Notes: a model not told the origin generated them from the sequence alone. Numbered from the stretch's first letter, positions 33,816-43,400 are shown. The stretch: 64,000 nt of DNA from Candidatus Allofournierella merdavium (GCA_019118765.1 DWYI01000033.1:62001-126000), one strand, 5' to 3'. Made by a program: numbers and translations.

Positions 33816-34817
33816 TTGAATTTGTGGCAGTGGTTCCAGCAGCAGGTGCTGGGGATGCAGTGGCTGAACGAGGTCGTCGGCGCGGGACTGGGCGCCCTGG
33901 GGGTGGACACGGCGGGCCGTGTGGGGGCGAGCGTGCAGTTCTTTTTGTACGACACCATCAAGATCACGGTGCTGCTGTGCGTGCTGATCTTCGGCATTTC
34001 TTATATCCAGAGTTATTTTCCGCCGGAGCGCTCCAAGCGCATCCTGGGGCGGTTCCGGGGCCTTTGGGCCAACGTGGCGGCGGCGCTGCTGGGCACGGTG
34101 ACGCCCTTCTGCTCCTGCTCGTCCATCCCGCTGTTCATGGGCTTTACCGGGGCGGGGCTGCCGGTGGGGGTCACCTTCTCCTTCCTCATCTCCTCGCCCA
34201 TGGTGGATCTGGGCAGCCTGGTGCTGCTGACCAGCGTTTTTGGCGCGCGGGTGGCGGTGCTCTATGTGGCGCTGGGACTGGTGGTGGCCGTGGCCGGCGG
34301 CGCCCTCATTCAAAAATTGGGCATGGAGCGGTATGTGGAGCCGTTCATCCTGGCGGCGGGCGGCGTGGACGTCTCGCTGCCGGACCTGACAGTGCGGGAC
34401 CGGCTGACCTACGCCCGCGCCCAGATGACCGACACGCTGAAAAAGGTGTTTCCCTACATCCTGCTGGGCGTGGGCGTGGGGGCGGTCATCCACAACTGGA
34501 TCCCCTCCGGATGGGTGCAGACGCTGCTGGGCGGCCGCAATCCCTTCGGGGTGCTGCTGGCGGTGCTGGTGGGCGTGCCCATGTACGCCGACATCTTCGG
34601 CACCATCCCGGTGGCGGAGGCGCTGCTGGCAAAGGGCGCGCAGCTGGGCACGGTGCTGGCGTTCATGATGGCGGTCACCACCCTGTCGCTGCCCTCCCTC
34701 ATCATGCTGCGCAAGGCGGTGCGCCCGCCGCTGCTGGCGCTGTTCGTGGCGGTCTGCGTGGCGGGCATCACGGTCGTGGGCTATCTGTTCAACGGCATCG
34801 GCGCATTTTTACTGTAA
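33816..34817 (+). CDS. arsP: ArsP-like permease (DUF318 family)
   Basis: A 333-residue polytopic membrane protein with about eight segments. The family hallmark 'TPFCSCSSIPLFMGF' followed by 'PVGVTFSFLISSPMVD' is present, and a related second half contains 'GVPMYADIFGTIPVAEAL'. ArsP proteins export trivalent organoarsenicals; here it takes the position usually held by ArsB or Acr3, so it may handle arsenite or methylarsenite. TTG start with an AGGTG ribosome site. Confidence 0.87.
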   Translation: MNLWQWFQQQVLGMQWLNEVVGAGLGALGVDTAGRVGASVQFFLYDTIKITVLLCVLIFGISYIQSYFPPERSKRILGRFRGLWANVAAALLGTVTPFCSCSSIPLFMGFTGAGLPVGVTFSFLISSPMVDLGSLVLLTSVFGARVAVLYVALGLVVAVAGGALIQKLGMERYVEPFILAAGGVDVSLPDLTVRDRLTYARAQMTDTLKKVFPYILLGVGVGAVIHNWIPSGWVQTLLGGRNPFGVLLAVLVGVPMYADIFGTIPVAEALLAKGAQLGTVLAFMMAVTTLSLPSLIMLRKAVRPPLLALFVAVCVAGITVVGYLFNGIGAFLL

Positions 34818-34835
34818 AAAAAGGAGGAACGGACG

Positions 34836-35165
34836 ATGGGACTGTTTGGTAAGAAAAAGGAAGAAAAGGAAGCCTGCGGGTGCGGCTGCATCGGCGGCTG
34901 TGCCGCACAGGACACCAGCCGCGGCATCTTCGTGCTGGGGGGCGGTTGCGCAAAGTGCAACGCGCTGGAGGCGTCGGTGCGCGCCGCGCTGGCGGAACTG
35001 GGCCGGCAAGACTCGGTGGGCCATGTGACGGATTTTGCCCAGATCGCGGCGCTGGGGGTAATGAGCATCCCGGCCCTGCTGGTGGACGGAAGGGTGCTGT
35101 GCAGCGGGCGGGTGCTGAGCAAGGACGAGGCGAAGGCGCTGCTGGCCGCGGAGAAAAAGGCATGA
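34836..35165 (+). CDS. Small thioredoxin-fold protein (redox-active disulfide family)
   Basis: 109 residues with a thioredoxin-like core: 'LGGGCAKCNALEASV' gives the C-x-x-C active site and 'GVMSIPALLVDGRVL' the cis-Pro strand. The N-terminus is lysine-rich with a Cys cluster 'CGCGCIGGCA'. It probably supplies electrons to ArsC or carries metal thiolates to the permease (inference). It overlaps arsC by four bases. Confidence 0.87.
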   Translation: MGLFGKKKEEKEACGCGCIGGCAAQDTSRGIFVLGGGCAKCNALEASVRAALAELGRQDSVGHVTDFAQIAALGVMSIPALLVDGRVLCSGRVLSKDEAKALLAAEKKA

Positions 35166-35578
35166 GCACAAAACCGAAGGTGGCCTTTGTCTGTGTGCAC
35201 AACGCCTGCCGCAGCCAGATCGCCGAGGCGCTGGGCCGCCGCCTGGCGGCGGACGTGTTCGAGAGCTTTTCCGCCGGCACCCAGGCGAGGCCGCGCATCA
35301 ACGCCGACGCGGTGCGGCTGATGAAGCAGCGGTACGGGATCGATATGGAGGCGACCCAGCGCAGCAAGACGCTGGAGGCGCTGCCGCCGGTGGACGTGGT
35401 GGTGACCATGGGCTGCAATGTGCAGTGCCCGGCGCTGCCCTGCGCTTTCCGGGAGGACTGGGGCCTGGAGGACCCCACCGGCCGGGGCGACGAAGCCTTT
35501 CACGCGGTGATCGACGCCATCGAGGCCCGCGTGCTGGACCTGCGCCGGCGGCTGCGCCAGGGGGAGATACAGCGATAA
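35162..35578 (+). CDS. arsC: Arsenate reductase, low-molecular-weight phosphatase type
   Basis: 138 residues. The P-loop is 'CVHNACRSQIAEALG' (C-x5-R), the second redox Cys region is 'TMGCNVQCPALPC', and 'WGLEDPTGRGDEAF' supplies the catalytic Asp. The thioredoxin-coupled reduction of arsenate to arsenite fits the adjacent thioredoxin-like gene. Last gene of the operon. Confidence 0.92.
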   Translation: MSTKPKVAFVCVHNACRSQIAEALGRRLAADVFESFSAGTQARPRINADAVRLMKQRYGIDMEATQRSKTLEALPPVDVVVTMGCNVQCPALPCAFREDWGLEDPTGRGDEAFHAVIDAIEARVLDLRRRLRQGEIQR

Positions 35579-35583
35579 AAAGG

Positions 35584-35630
35584 ACCGGCGCGTTCGGCCC
35601 GCGGCAGGCGGGTGAACGCGCCGGTTTTTT
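35584..35630 (+). terminator. Terminator of the ars operon
   Basis: ACCGGCGCGTTC (35584-35595) pairs exactly with 35614-35625, followed by T6. A second hairpin of 14-bp arms (35638-35667) lies between this and the convergent dehydrogenase gene. Confidence 0.9.
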
Positions 35631-35709
35631 GTACAGCACAGCCCCCGGCCCGTGGGCCGGGGGCTGTGGGATAAACAGGGAAAAGAACACAGGCGCCGCA
35701 AAAGAACGC

Positions 35710-36708
35710 TCAGAGTTCGACCGTCCGTCCGCTTTCCAGCGAGGTGCGGATCGCCAGGATGACCGACAGCACATGCCGGATATCCTGCGGCGTGATGGAG
35801 GTGATGGGTGTACCCGCCTCGATGTGGCCGATGAAGTCCTCCAGTTCCCGCTGGTAGGCGTCGTAGGGGTCGATGTCCAGCAGTTCGGGAGCATCGCCGC
35901 CGTACAGCCAGGTCTCCCGCACGGCGGAGGCCACATCCTCCAGGTTCGCGCCGGCGCGCATCCGGTAGCTCACGGCCTTCGCGTCGCCCACCACGTTCAG
36001 TTCCATGGTGAAGGGGAACCCCTTGGGCATCTCAATGATCCCCTCGGCGGTGGCCTGCACGCCGTTTTCAAAGGTGAGGGAACTGGCCACATGGTTCCAG
36101 CAGCCCACATCGTTTTTTTGGCCCACGGCGTACACCTGTTTCACCTTGCCGAACAGAAAGCAAAGGTAATCCACATCGTGCAGATGCAGATCGAACAGGC
36201 CGCCGCCGCTGTTCTCGGGGCGGCGGTACCACTCGCTCCACTGGGGATGCACCGACAGGCGGCTGGCCCGGGCATACTTCACAGTACCCAGCTCACCGGC
36301 GTCGTACAGTTCCTTGGCCTTGACATACTCCGGCCAAAAGCGCACCGCCTGCCCCACGGCGAACTGCACCCCCGCCTCAAAGACGGCGGCCAGCATCCGG
36401 TCCAGCGACTCCATGGAGAGGGTCACCGGCTTTTCACAGATCACATGCTTTTTGTTCCGCGCGGCCAGCAGCACATACTGCTCGTGGAGAAAGGTGGGCA
36501 GGCAGATATCCACCACATCCACCGGGGCGCCGGCCAGCATGGCCTCGCCGTCGGCGTACCAGGGGCAGCCGGCCGCTTCGGCCAGGGCACGCCCGGCCGC
36601 CTCGCCCAGATCGCACACCGCGGTGACCTTGGCGTTCTTCATTGCCTGATAGGCGGCCAGGTGGGTCTTGCCCATGAACCCGGCGCCTACGATCGCCACA
36701 TTAACCAA
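35710..36708 (-). CDS. Gfo/Idh/MocA-family oxidoreductase
   Basis: 332 residues with Rossmann 'VAIVGAGFMGKTHL', catalytic 'CEKPVTLS' and a C-terminal 'GGGLFDLHLHDVDYLCFLFG' motif with the paired His. It probably oxidises an inositol or sugar derivative for the operon led by the ROK repressor. The TTG start at 36708 is chosen from AGGAGG seven bases upstream. It is more distant from the dehydrogenase at 24754 than a recent duplicate would be. Confidence 0.86.
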   Translation of the reverse strand: MVNVAIVGAGFMGKTHLAAYQAMKNAKVTAVCDLGEAAGRALAEAAGCPWYADGEAMLAGAPVDVVDICLPTFLHEQYVLLAARNKKHVICEKPVTLSMESLDRMLAAVFEAGVQFAVGQAVRFWPEYVKAKELYDAGELGTVKYARASRLSVHPQWSEWYRRPENSGGGLFDLHLHDVDYLCFLFGKVKQVYAVGQKNDVGCWNHVASSLTFENGVQATAEGIIEMPKGFPFTMELNVVGDAKAVSYRMRAGANLEDVASAVRETWLYGGDAPELLDIDPYDAYQRELEDFIGHIEAGTPITSITPQDIRHVLSVILAIRTSLESGRTVEL

Positions 36709-36764
36709 GACGGATCCTCCTCTTCGTCGTTTGCTTTGCCCGCCCCGCAAAGAGCGGGAAGAAT

Positions 36765-36792
36765 GCCCTTGCCGCCCGCCGGCGGCAAGGGC
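36765..36792. other. Hairpin in the isomerase-dehydrogenase gap
   Basis: GCCCTTGCCGCC pairs with GGCGGCAAGGGC around CGCC, with no U-run; it is a likely mRNA processing or stability element within the operon. Confidence 0.55.
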
Positions 36793-36805
36793 GGGAAAAA
36801 CGCTG

Positions 36806-37621
36806 TTACAGCACGAACCCGTGGGCCTTCAGGTAGTCGGCGGAATCCCGCACGGCGGCGTTGATCTCGTCCAGATCCTTGGGTCCCGCCTGGGTGAACT
36901 CGATCTCCACGCTGAAGGGCGCGTTGTTGTGGGCGGCCTCCAGTTTGGCGAAGATGGTGGGAAAATCCACATACCCCTTGCCCAGGGCGGGGAAGTCCCA
37001 GGCGTTGCGGGCGCCCGCCTTGTCCTTCAGATGCAGGTAGGCGATGTCGCCCATGCAGGTGTCCACATCGTCGGCGGCATCCACATTCCCATAGAACACG
37101 CAGTTGGCGGTGTCGTAGTTGATCTTCACCCGGTCGCTGCCCACCAGGTCCACGATCTCCTTCATGATGGTGCCGGTGGCGTGCTCGCCGTGCAGTTCCA
37201 GCACCAGGGTCAGGCCGTATTCCTCCAGCTTGGGCACAAGCCCCCGGATGTTTTGGGCCAGCAGTTCGTTGCCCGCTTTGGCATTGTCCGCCAGATGGGC
37301 CTCGCCGATGGAGGAGACGATGTAATCACACCCGAAGAAACGGGCCAGCCGCATATTCATCACAAAGTCCGGCAGGCGGGCGGCGTCCATCAGGTTGCAG
37401 TGGCCGCTCATGGCGAAGGGGATGAGATCCAGTTCCTTCAGCTTGTCCTGTACCGCGCACAGTGTGGCGAAACTCTGGTTGGGGAACACATGCTCCGTCC
37501 AGCCCTTTGTGGCCGTCAGTTCCACATAGTGAAAGCCCGCCGCGGCGATGCCCTCCAGCGCAGCGGCAATGGGGTAGCCGTGATAGCAGTTGGAGTTGAC
37601 CGCAATGATTCGTTTGTCCAT
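36806..37621 (-). CDS. Sugar phosphate isomerase/epimerase (TIM barrel)
   Basis: 271 residues with AP-endonuclease-2-like features: Glu in 'LVLELHGEHATG', Asp in 'INYDTANCVFYG', His in 'AYLHLKDKAG' and Glu in 'FSVEIEFTQ'. It is related in kind to the isomerase at 22785 but diverged in sequence. It lies between the ROK repressor and the dehydrogenase on the same transcript; the ribosome site is AAAGGCGG. Confidence 0.84.
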   Translation of the reverse strand: MDKRIIAVNSNCYHGYPIAAALEGIAAAGFHYVELTATKGWTEHVFPNQSFATLCAVQDKLKELDLIPFAMSGHCNLMDAARLPDFVMNMRLARFFGCDYIVSSIGEAHLADNAKAGNELLAQNIRGLVPKLEEYGLTLVLELHGEHATGTIMKEIVDLVGSDRVKINYDTANCVFYGNVDAADDVDTCMGDIAYLHLKDKAGARNAWDFPALGKGYVDFPTIFAKLEAAHNNAPFSVEIEFTQAGPKDLDEINAAVRDSADYLKAHGFVL

Positions 37622-37667
37622 GATCTGAACCGCCTTTCATCTGCATTTTTCGGCGCCGCCGCGCCGT

Positions 37668-38861
37668 TCAGCGCAAAAACAGCCGCCGCTGTGTGTTGCC
37701 GGAAAAATCGTAATGGGTGTCGATGTAGTACTGGGCCGCGCCGGTGAGTTCAGCGTCCAGCCCCAGCCGGGAGTACTCCACCCGCACCCGGCGCACAAAT
37801 TCGGGAAACCCCATGGAGGTCAGCGCGCGGCGGATCTCATCCAAAAAAAGGGGGCCGAGGTTGACGCCGGTGCCGCCCACCACCACCAGCGAGGGATTGA
37901 ACAGGGCGATGAGGTTGGAGATACCGTAGGCCAGGTCCCGCCCCAGATCGCCGATCAGCGCCCGGGTGTTCTCGTCGCCCGCGTCGGCCATGGCCGCCAC
38001 GTCGCCGAACAGCAGCCGGGGGCCGTTCACGCCGGACACGTCCAATCCGCGCTCGGCCGCCCGCCGGCCCAGGGCGTTCTCGCCCACCAGGCACTCCAGA
38101 CAGCCGCGGTTGCCGCAGTCGCACACCGGGCCGTTCCGGTCGATGGAATAGTGTCCGAACTGGGTGGCCATCGCCCCCGCGCCCCGCAGCATTTTGCCGT
38201 CGGCGAAAAGGCAGGCGCCCACTCCTTTGGAAACATTCACATAGGCAAAAAAACGGTCTTTTACCGGGGTGAAGGTGCGCTCGGCATAGGCAAAACAGGC
38301 GGTGTCGTTCAAAAAACACACCGGATACCGGGCAAGCGCCTCGCTCAGCCGCTCGATCACCGGGTCGCCGGGATCCACGCCGATGACGGTGGAATAAATG
38401 CTCCGCTGCTCCTCGTTCACAATGCCGGGGATGATGATGCACACCCCCATCACCCGCGCGCCGCCCGCAGCGGGCAGCAGCCGCCGGAAGAAGGCATCCG
38501 CCACCCGGTCTGTTCCGTCCGACTGCTCGTTCAGCGGCAGCCGGTCCCGAAAGGCGACCCGCCCGTCGGACGAGACCAGCGCCAGATCCAGCCGGGCGCG
38601 CCGCCAGCTGATCACCGCCACCACGTTGGAATCGCCGTCCACCTGCAGGGCGTTGGGCCGCCGGCCCTGATGCGCCCGGGCCTCTGTGCCGCAATCCACC
38701 ACATAACCGCCGCGGATCAGTTCGTCCACAAGGCTGGAGACGGTGGTTTTGCTCAGGTTCGTGATCCCGGCAAGCCGGGCGCGGGAGATATTGGCGTTGT
38801 TGTTGATGAGGTGATAGATCTTGCACAGGTTTTCGGTGCGGATCATTTGCTGCGTGATCAA
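37668..38861 (-). CDS. ROK-family transcriptional repressor (NagC/XylR type)
   Basis: 397 residues with an N-terminal winged helix-turn-helix ('ISRARLAGITNLSKTTVSSLVDELIR') and a ROK domain carrying the Zn motif 'CDCGNRGCLECLVG'. It is the first gene of a three-gene operon and presumably controls it in response to a sugar. TTG 38861 is preferred with GGAG upstream; ATG 38846 is possible. Confidence 0.88.
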   Translation of the reverse strand: MITQQMIRTENLCKIYHLINNNANISRARLAGITNLSKTTVSSLVDELIRGGYVVDCGTEARAHQGRRPNALQVDGDSNVVAVISWRRARLDLALVSSDGRVAFRDRLPLNEQSDGTDRVADAFFRRLLPAAGGARVMGVCIIIPGIVNEEQRSIYSTVIGVDPGDPVIERLSEALARYPVCFLNDTACFAYAERTFTPVKDRFFAYVNVSKGVGACLFADGKMLRGAGAMATQFGHYSIDRNGPVCDCGNRGCLECLVGENALGRRAAERGLDVSGVNGPRLLFGDVAAMADAGDENTRALIGDLGRDLAYGISNLIALFNPSLVVVGGTGVNLGPLFLDEIRRALTSMGFPEFVRRVRVEYSRLGLDAELTGAAQYYIDTHYDFSGNTQRRLFLR

Positions 38862-38975
38862 ACCGATCTCCGCCTCTCTTTGTGGAATGGATCGAAGCCT
38901 GAAAAATTTGTTCGGCCACTTTACTAATTCAATGGTAATTTTAACATACTCCCCAAAGAACTACAAGGTCTGGTG
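38862..38975 (-). promoter_or_regulatory. Promoter region of the ROK-isomerase-dehydrogenase operon
   Basis: On the - strand TTGTAG, a 17-base spacer and TAAAAT can be read near 38942-38970. TTAC-N10-GTAA (38921-38938) follows and is a candidate operator. Both calls are moderate. Confidence 0.5.
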
Positions 38976-39030
38976 GAAATCTTTGGCAGTTTTGTCCTGC
39001 AGATGTATCCCCGCATTGTGAAAATGGACA

Positions 39031-39070
39031 AGAAAAGCCGCTCCGATCGCCAAATAACCACCGGAGCGGC
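39031..39070 (-). terminator. Terminator of cysK
   Basis: GCCGCTCCG (39037-39045) pairs with CGGAGCGGC (39062-39070); on the - strand the stem is followed by a TTTTCT run. Confidence 0.75.
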
Positions 39071-39081
39071 GAAAAGACAGC

Positions 39082-40071
39082 TCAAACCGCCCGGGAGATC
39101 AAGGGCGCGGCATCCGCGCGCTGCCAGCCCAGCAGTTCCACACGGGAGGAGAGGAAGAGATCCTGTGCCGGTGCGGGAGCGGCCAGCGCGGTGGTAAGGT
39201 ACTTTTTGTTGTCGTCGGCAAAGACGGTGGCCACCGGCCCGTGGCCCTGCTGCGCAAGGCGGATGGCGCCCAGCAGGTTTGCCCCCGAGGAGATGCCCAC
39301 ACCGAGACCCAGCTCCTTCGCCAGGCGGGCGGCCATGAGCACCGCGTCGTCGTCGTTCATCACCACCACCGTGTCGATGAGCCGCCGGTCCACGATGGAG
39401 GGGATGAAATCGTCGCCGATGCCCTCGATCTTGTGGGATCCGGTGACGGAGCCGCCGCTCAGCAGCGGGGCGGCGGAGGGCTCCAGCGCGGCGATGAAGG
39501 CGCCCCGGGGCTTGAGGCGGCGGGCCACCCCCATCAGGGTGCCGCCGGTTCCCACCCCGGCCACAAAGGCCCCCACGTCGGGCAGCGCGGCCAGGATCTC
39601 GGCGCCGGTGGTGTGGTAGTGGGCCAGCACGTTCTCCACATTGTCAAACTGCAAAGGCCGGAACGCCCCCAGCTGCGCGGCGGCGTCCTGCGCCTGGCGC
39701 AGCGCGCCCTGGAAGCCGCCCTCGGCGTCGCTCACCAGGTGCAGCTGCGCGCCGTACATCTCCAGCAGCTGCCGCCGTTCGCGGCTCATGCGGTCGGGCA
39801 TGAAGATGTGCACCGGGTGGCCGGTGAGCGCTCCCAGCGCGGCAAAGGCGATGCCGGTGTTGCCGCTGGTCACCTCCACGATGGGCTGACCCGGCGCCAG
39901 CGTGCCCGCCTCCTCGGCCCGGGCGATGATGCGGGCGGCCACCCGGTCCTTGATACTGCCGGAGAGGTTGAAACTCTCCAGTTTTGCGTACACGGCGCCG
40001 GGGCGGCCGTCCAGCCGGTAGTCGATGCGGATGAGTGGGGTGTTTCCGGAAAGAGATTCATAGGATTTCAT
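39082..40071 (-). CDS. cysK: Cysteine synthase (O-acetylserine sulfhydrylase)
   Basis: A 329-residue PLP enzyme that joins sulfide to O-acetylserine. The PLP Lys41 is in 'SGSIKDRVA', with the substrate loop 'TSGNTG' and the phosphate loop 'GTGGT'. It sits alone behind a leader with a Cys-rich peptide and terminator, so expression probably rises when charged cysteinyl-tRNA is low. ATG 40071 follows AAGGAG. Confidence 0.93.
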   Translation of the reverse strand: MKSYESLSGNTPLIRIDYRLDGRPGAVYAKLESFNLSGSIKDRVAARIIARAEEAGTLAPGQPIVEVTSGNTGIAFAALGALTGHPVHIFMPDRMSRERRQLLEMYGAQLHLVSDAEGGFQGALRQAQDAAAQLGAFRPLQFDNVENVLAHYHTTGAEILAALPDVGAFVAGVGTGGTLMGVARRLKPRGAFIAALEPSAAPLLSGGSVTGSHKIEGIGDDFIPSIVDRRLIDTVVVMNDDDAVLMAARLAKELGLGVGISSGANLLGAIRLAQQGHGPVATVFADDNKKYLTTALAAPAPAQDLFLSSRVELLGWQRADAAPLISRAV

Positions 40072-40135
40072 GGCAATTCTCCTTTTGTTTTTGTTTGATG
40101 GAAGAGTCCCTGGGGGGGGATGGGTGACGCGGGCA

Positions 40136-40170
40136 AACAAAAAAGGCTGTGTGCCTGCGCACACAGCCTT
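40136..40170 (-). terminator. Leader terminator (attenuator) upstream of cysK
   Basis: AAGGCTGTGTGC (40143-40154) pairs exactly with 40159-40170. On the - strand the stem runs into a U-rich tract (TTTTTTGTTTG), about 65 bases before the cysK start and downstream of the Cys leader peptide. Confidence 0.9.
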
Positions 40171-40325
40171 GCAAAAGGGTCCTGCCAAAAGCGGCGAAGC
40201 AACGATGCATCGCCCTGCTTTTCACAACGGGCCGCGGTTGAAGGAGGCAGCAGACAGCACCAGCAGGGCCGTCTGCCCGCCGCGCCTTCAAGCCCGGTGG
40301 CCCAAAGCGCGAAAGCAGCCGTCCC

Positions 40326-40382
40326 TCAACAGCGACAACAACAGATGTTCTCCTTGATGGAAAGCAGATAAACAAGACTCAT
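40326..40382 (-). CDS. Cysteine-rich leader peptide of the cysK attenuator
   Basis: A short frame of 18 codons, MSLVYLLSIKENICCCRC, with GGAAAGGTG upstream of its ATG and a start 12 bases after the -10. Four of the last five residues are Cys, so ribosomes should stall there when cysteinyl-tRNA is scarce and alter folding of the leader ahead of the terminator. Classic amino-acid attenuation architecture; the antiterminator pairing was not resolved. Confidence 0.85.
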   Translation of the reverse strand: MSLVYLLSIKENICCCRC

Positions 40383-40400
40383 AATAATCACCTTTCCGAT

Positions 40401-40429
40401 ACTATACCATTGTCAAACCGCGTTGTCAA
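40401..40429 (-). promoter_or_regulatory. Sigma-A promoter of the cysK leader
   Basis: On the - strand TTGACA (complement of 40424-40429), 17-base spacer, TATAGT (complement of 40401-40406). Confidence 0.9.
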
Positions 40430-40444
40430 GGGCGGTTCGGTTTA

Positions 40445-43400
40445 TTACCGCCCGCGCCGGCGAAACACCGACCGCAGCAGTACGCCGGCGGCGGACAGTA
40501 CGGCGGCGCCGGCAAGGCACCACAGCAGCGGCCCGGCCCCAAAGAAGCCGGAGGACGCGGCGGCAGCGGGAGTCTCCGACGGGGCGGGCGCCGGCTCCGG
40601 GGTGGCGGCGGGGGCGGGAGAGGCAGCCGCCGGCTCCTCCGCCACCAGGAAGTACACCGAACAGTGATCCAGCGGCAGCGAGACCGTGCCGTCGGAAGCC
40701 ACATCCACGGTGGCGATGCGCTGGGCGTCGTCCTCCTCCGGCAGCCAGTACAGGCCGCAGGTCATGCCAGCAAACTCCGCCGCGCTCAGTTTGAGTTCCA
40801 GCCGGGCGGGGCCGGGCAGCTGGCCGGAAAAGCCGGTGTCCAGCCCGAACCAGGGCTGGCCGGCCGCCGTCTGCTCAATGCGGGCGGCCTGGCTGTACGC
40901 CACCGCCAGCGTCACCGAGGCGTCAAACACGCCGCCGGGCAGCTCGGTGAAGAGAAGATCGTCCGCCGCAAACACCCAGGCGTACCCGTCGCCCTGCAGC
41001 CGCAGGGAGGTGCCGGGGCGCTGGAGCAGCAGCGAGAAAGCCGTCTGGCTCACGTCAGAACGGACGGTCACGTCCAGCGTCACATCCCGGGGCTGGGCCT
41101 TGAAGGCGTCCATCACCTTCTGGGCGCTGTAGAGCTGGCTCTGGGCGGGCGCGGAGTTTGCGCCCGGCACGGCAGAGGGCAGGGGAGAAGCTGTGGGCGC
41201 CGCGGTGGGCGCGGGCGATGCCTCCGGGCCGGCGGTGGGGGCCGGGGTGGGGCTGACGCTCACGGCCGTCAGCGTGCCGCTGGTGATGATGTACTCCGAG
41301 CAGTGATCCACGGTGATGACATAGCAGCCGGTGGCGGCGTCATAGCGCACCTCCACCACTTCCGCGGGCACGATGGTCCCGTCCGGCTTTACCCAGTAAA
41401 GATACAGCTCGTCCACGCCGCCCGCGGGCAGCTCGGTGGCCTTGATGGACAGGGTGGCCCGGCCGGGCAGCGCGCCGTTGTGGCTCAGGTTCACCTCCTG
41501 TACCACCTTGGCCTGCTCGCTTTCGGGCAGAGCGTCCACCGCCTGCTGCGCTTTGTCCGAGAGGGTGTCGCTCACATTCAGGTCGGTGTCGATGGAGGGA
41601 TCGGTCACCCGGGCGAATTCCCAGGTGGCGATGGGACGCGCCTCGACGTCCACGATGGGGAAGCTGGCGGCAAGGCCCGTCGCCTGGATGGCGGCGAAGC
41701 CCGCGGCGTTCACCAGCAGGCTGCCCTCGCCGCTCTCGCTCTTTTCCAGCGGCAGCAGCAGCGCGCCGCCGGTCGTCTGGGCGGTGGCCGCGTCCACGCT
41801 CAAGGCCGTGCGGGCCGCATCCACATAGTAGGGAGAGGTGTAGACCGTCACCGGTTTGTCCAGCGCGGCCGTGCCGGTGCTGTTGTGCACCGCGTATTTC
41901 AGGATGGAATTGCCGTCCCAGTGGTTCTGGGGCAGATCCAGCGTGAAGGAGGCGGGCCCCAGCACCGGGGTGCGGATGTCCACATCCAGCCCGTTGCCAA
42001 TGAAGCTGCAAAAGCGGATGCTTAAGGAAAAATCGTTGTTCCACTGGGGCGAAGCGATTACCGCGATCTTGTTGCCGCTGAGGGTGACGTTCCGCAGCGG
42101 CCCACCCATCGCGCCCACGTCGCAGCCGATGATGACGCCGCCGTTGACGGTGCCGCCGGCCACGCCGGTGGTGCAGTTTCGCACGGCGCAGCTCCGGATG
42201 TTCAGCGGATAGCTCGTCCCGCCGGTGTTTTCGCCGGGCGCGATGCCGCCCCGCTTGCCGCCGCCGTCCACCGCGATGTTTTCCAGCGCCATCTCCGCAG
42301 AGGCGGCGCTGACGGTGAGGATATAACCGCCCTCGGCTCCCGGCTTCCCGGTAAAGGTCGCGGGGTCATTGGCGTCGGCGCTGCGCAGGATGACGTTCTT
42401 GCCCTGGATGTTCAGGTCCATGGGGTATTCGCCCGGCGCCAGCAGCACCACCGTGGGCTGGGGGGAGAGGCCGAGCCCGTCCAGCACGCTTTCCAGCGTG
42501 TCGGGGCTGGCAATCACCGTCTCAAACCCGCCGGACTCGCTGACTTCGAAGGTCAGGCCGATGGTCACCGTTTCGGGATTGTAATAGGTGGTGCTGGCCC
42601 CGAAGGGGTCGTTAAGGCTGGGGATGTACAACTCCACCGTGGCGGTGATGTCGCAGCTGCCGGCCTTGCCGCCGGGCACAAGACGGATGCCGAAGCATTT
42701 GCCCTCGGGGTTCGTGTAGCCGTTGCCGTCCATCACCGGGTCCTTTTCGGTGGTGGAGCCGATCTGCCCCGCGATCTTCAAAATATCCTCGTCGGAACTG
42801 GCGAAGGTGACGCTTTTGACCAGCTCGGTGGCAAAGCTGGAATGGCGCACAAGACCGGTGTCCATCCCGTTTTCCTTGCCGATGTACTGGGAGCTGAACA
42901 GGTACAGCTCAAAGCTGTCCGCCGTGGTGCGGCTGGTGGAAACAGAGGACGACAGGGCCGCCAGATCCTCGGTGAAGCCGATGGTCTCATTGTAGGGTCG
43001 CCACATGGAGTCCGTGCCGTTGGAGTAGTAGGTGGCGGAGGAGCCAAAGGCGGCGAAGCGGATGACCATGCTGGCGCTGCCCTTTTCCGTCTGCACGGTG
43101 ATGGTGGCGTCCCCCGGCACCTGACGGCCGGTGTAGTCCAGCCGGAAGGCGGACAGGCCCGCCTCCCAGGTGATACTTACATTGCCGGCGGCGGGGCCGC
43201 TGACCTGGGGCGCGGCGGTGAGTACCAGCGGGCCGCTTTGGTTGCCCACCTGGTAGACCGCGCCCCGCTGGGCGACGTCGGACGCGGTGCGCTGGATGAC
43301 CTCCAGACCGCCCAGAATGGTGGGCCCGTCCCCCGCAGGGGTGAAGGAAAGCCGCTCAAAACCGCTGATCTTCACCGGAATGCTCGCCAGCGCCCCGCCG

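Noticed and set aside
40058..40375. 105-codon frame covering the cysK leader on the - strand
   Set aside because: It runs through the terminator stem and lacks a ribosome site; the 18-codon leader peptide in another frame is well supported.
40072..40440. T-box riboswitch upstream of cysK
   Set aside because: The T-box consensus and antiterminator bulge could not be found; a Cys-rich leader peptide explains the region better.
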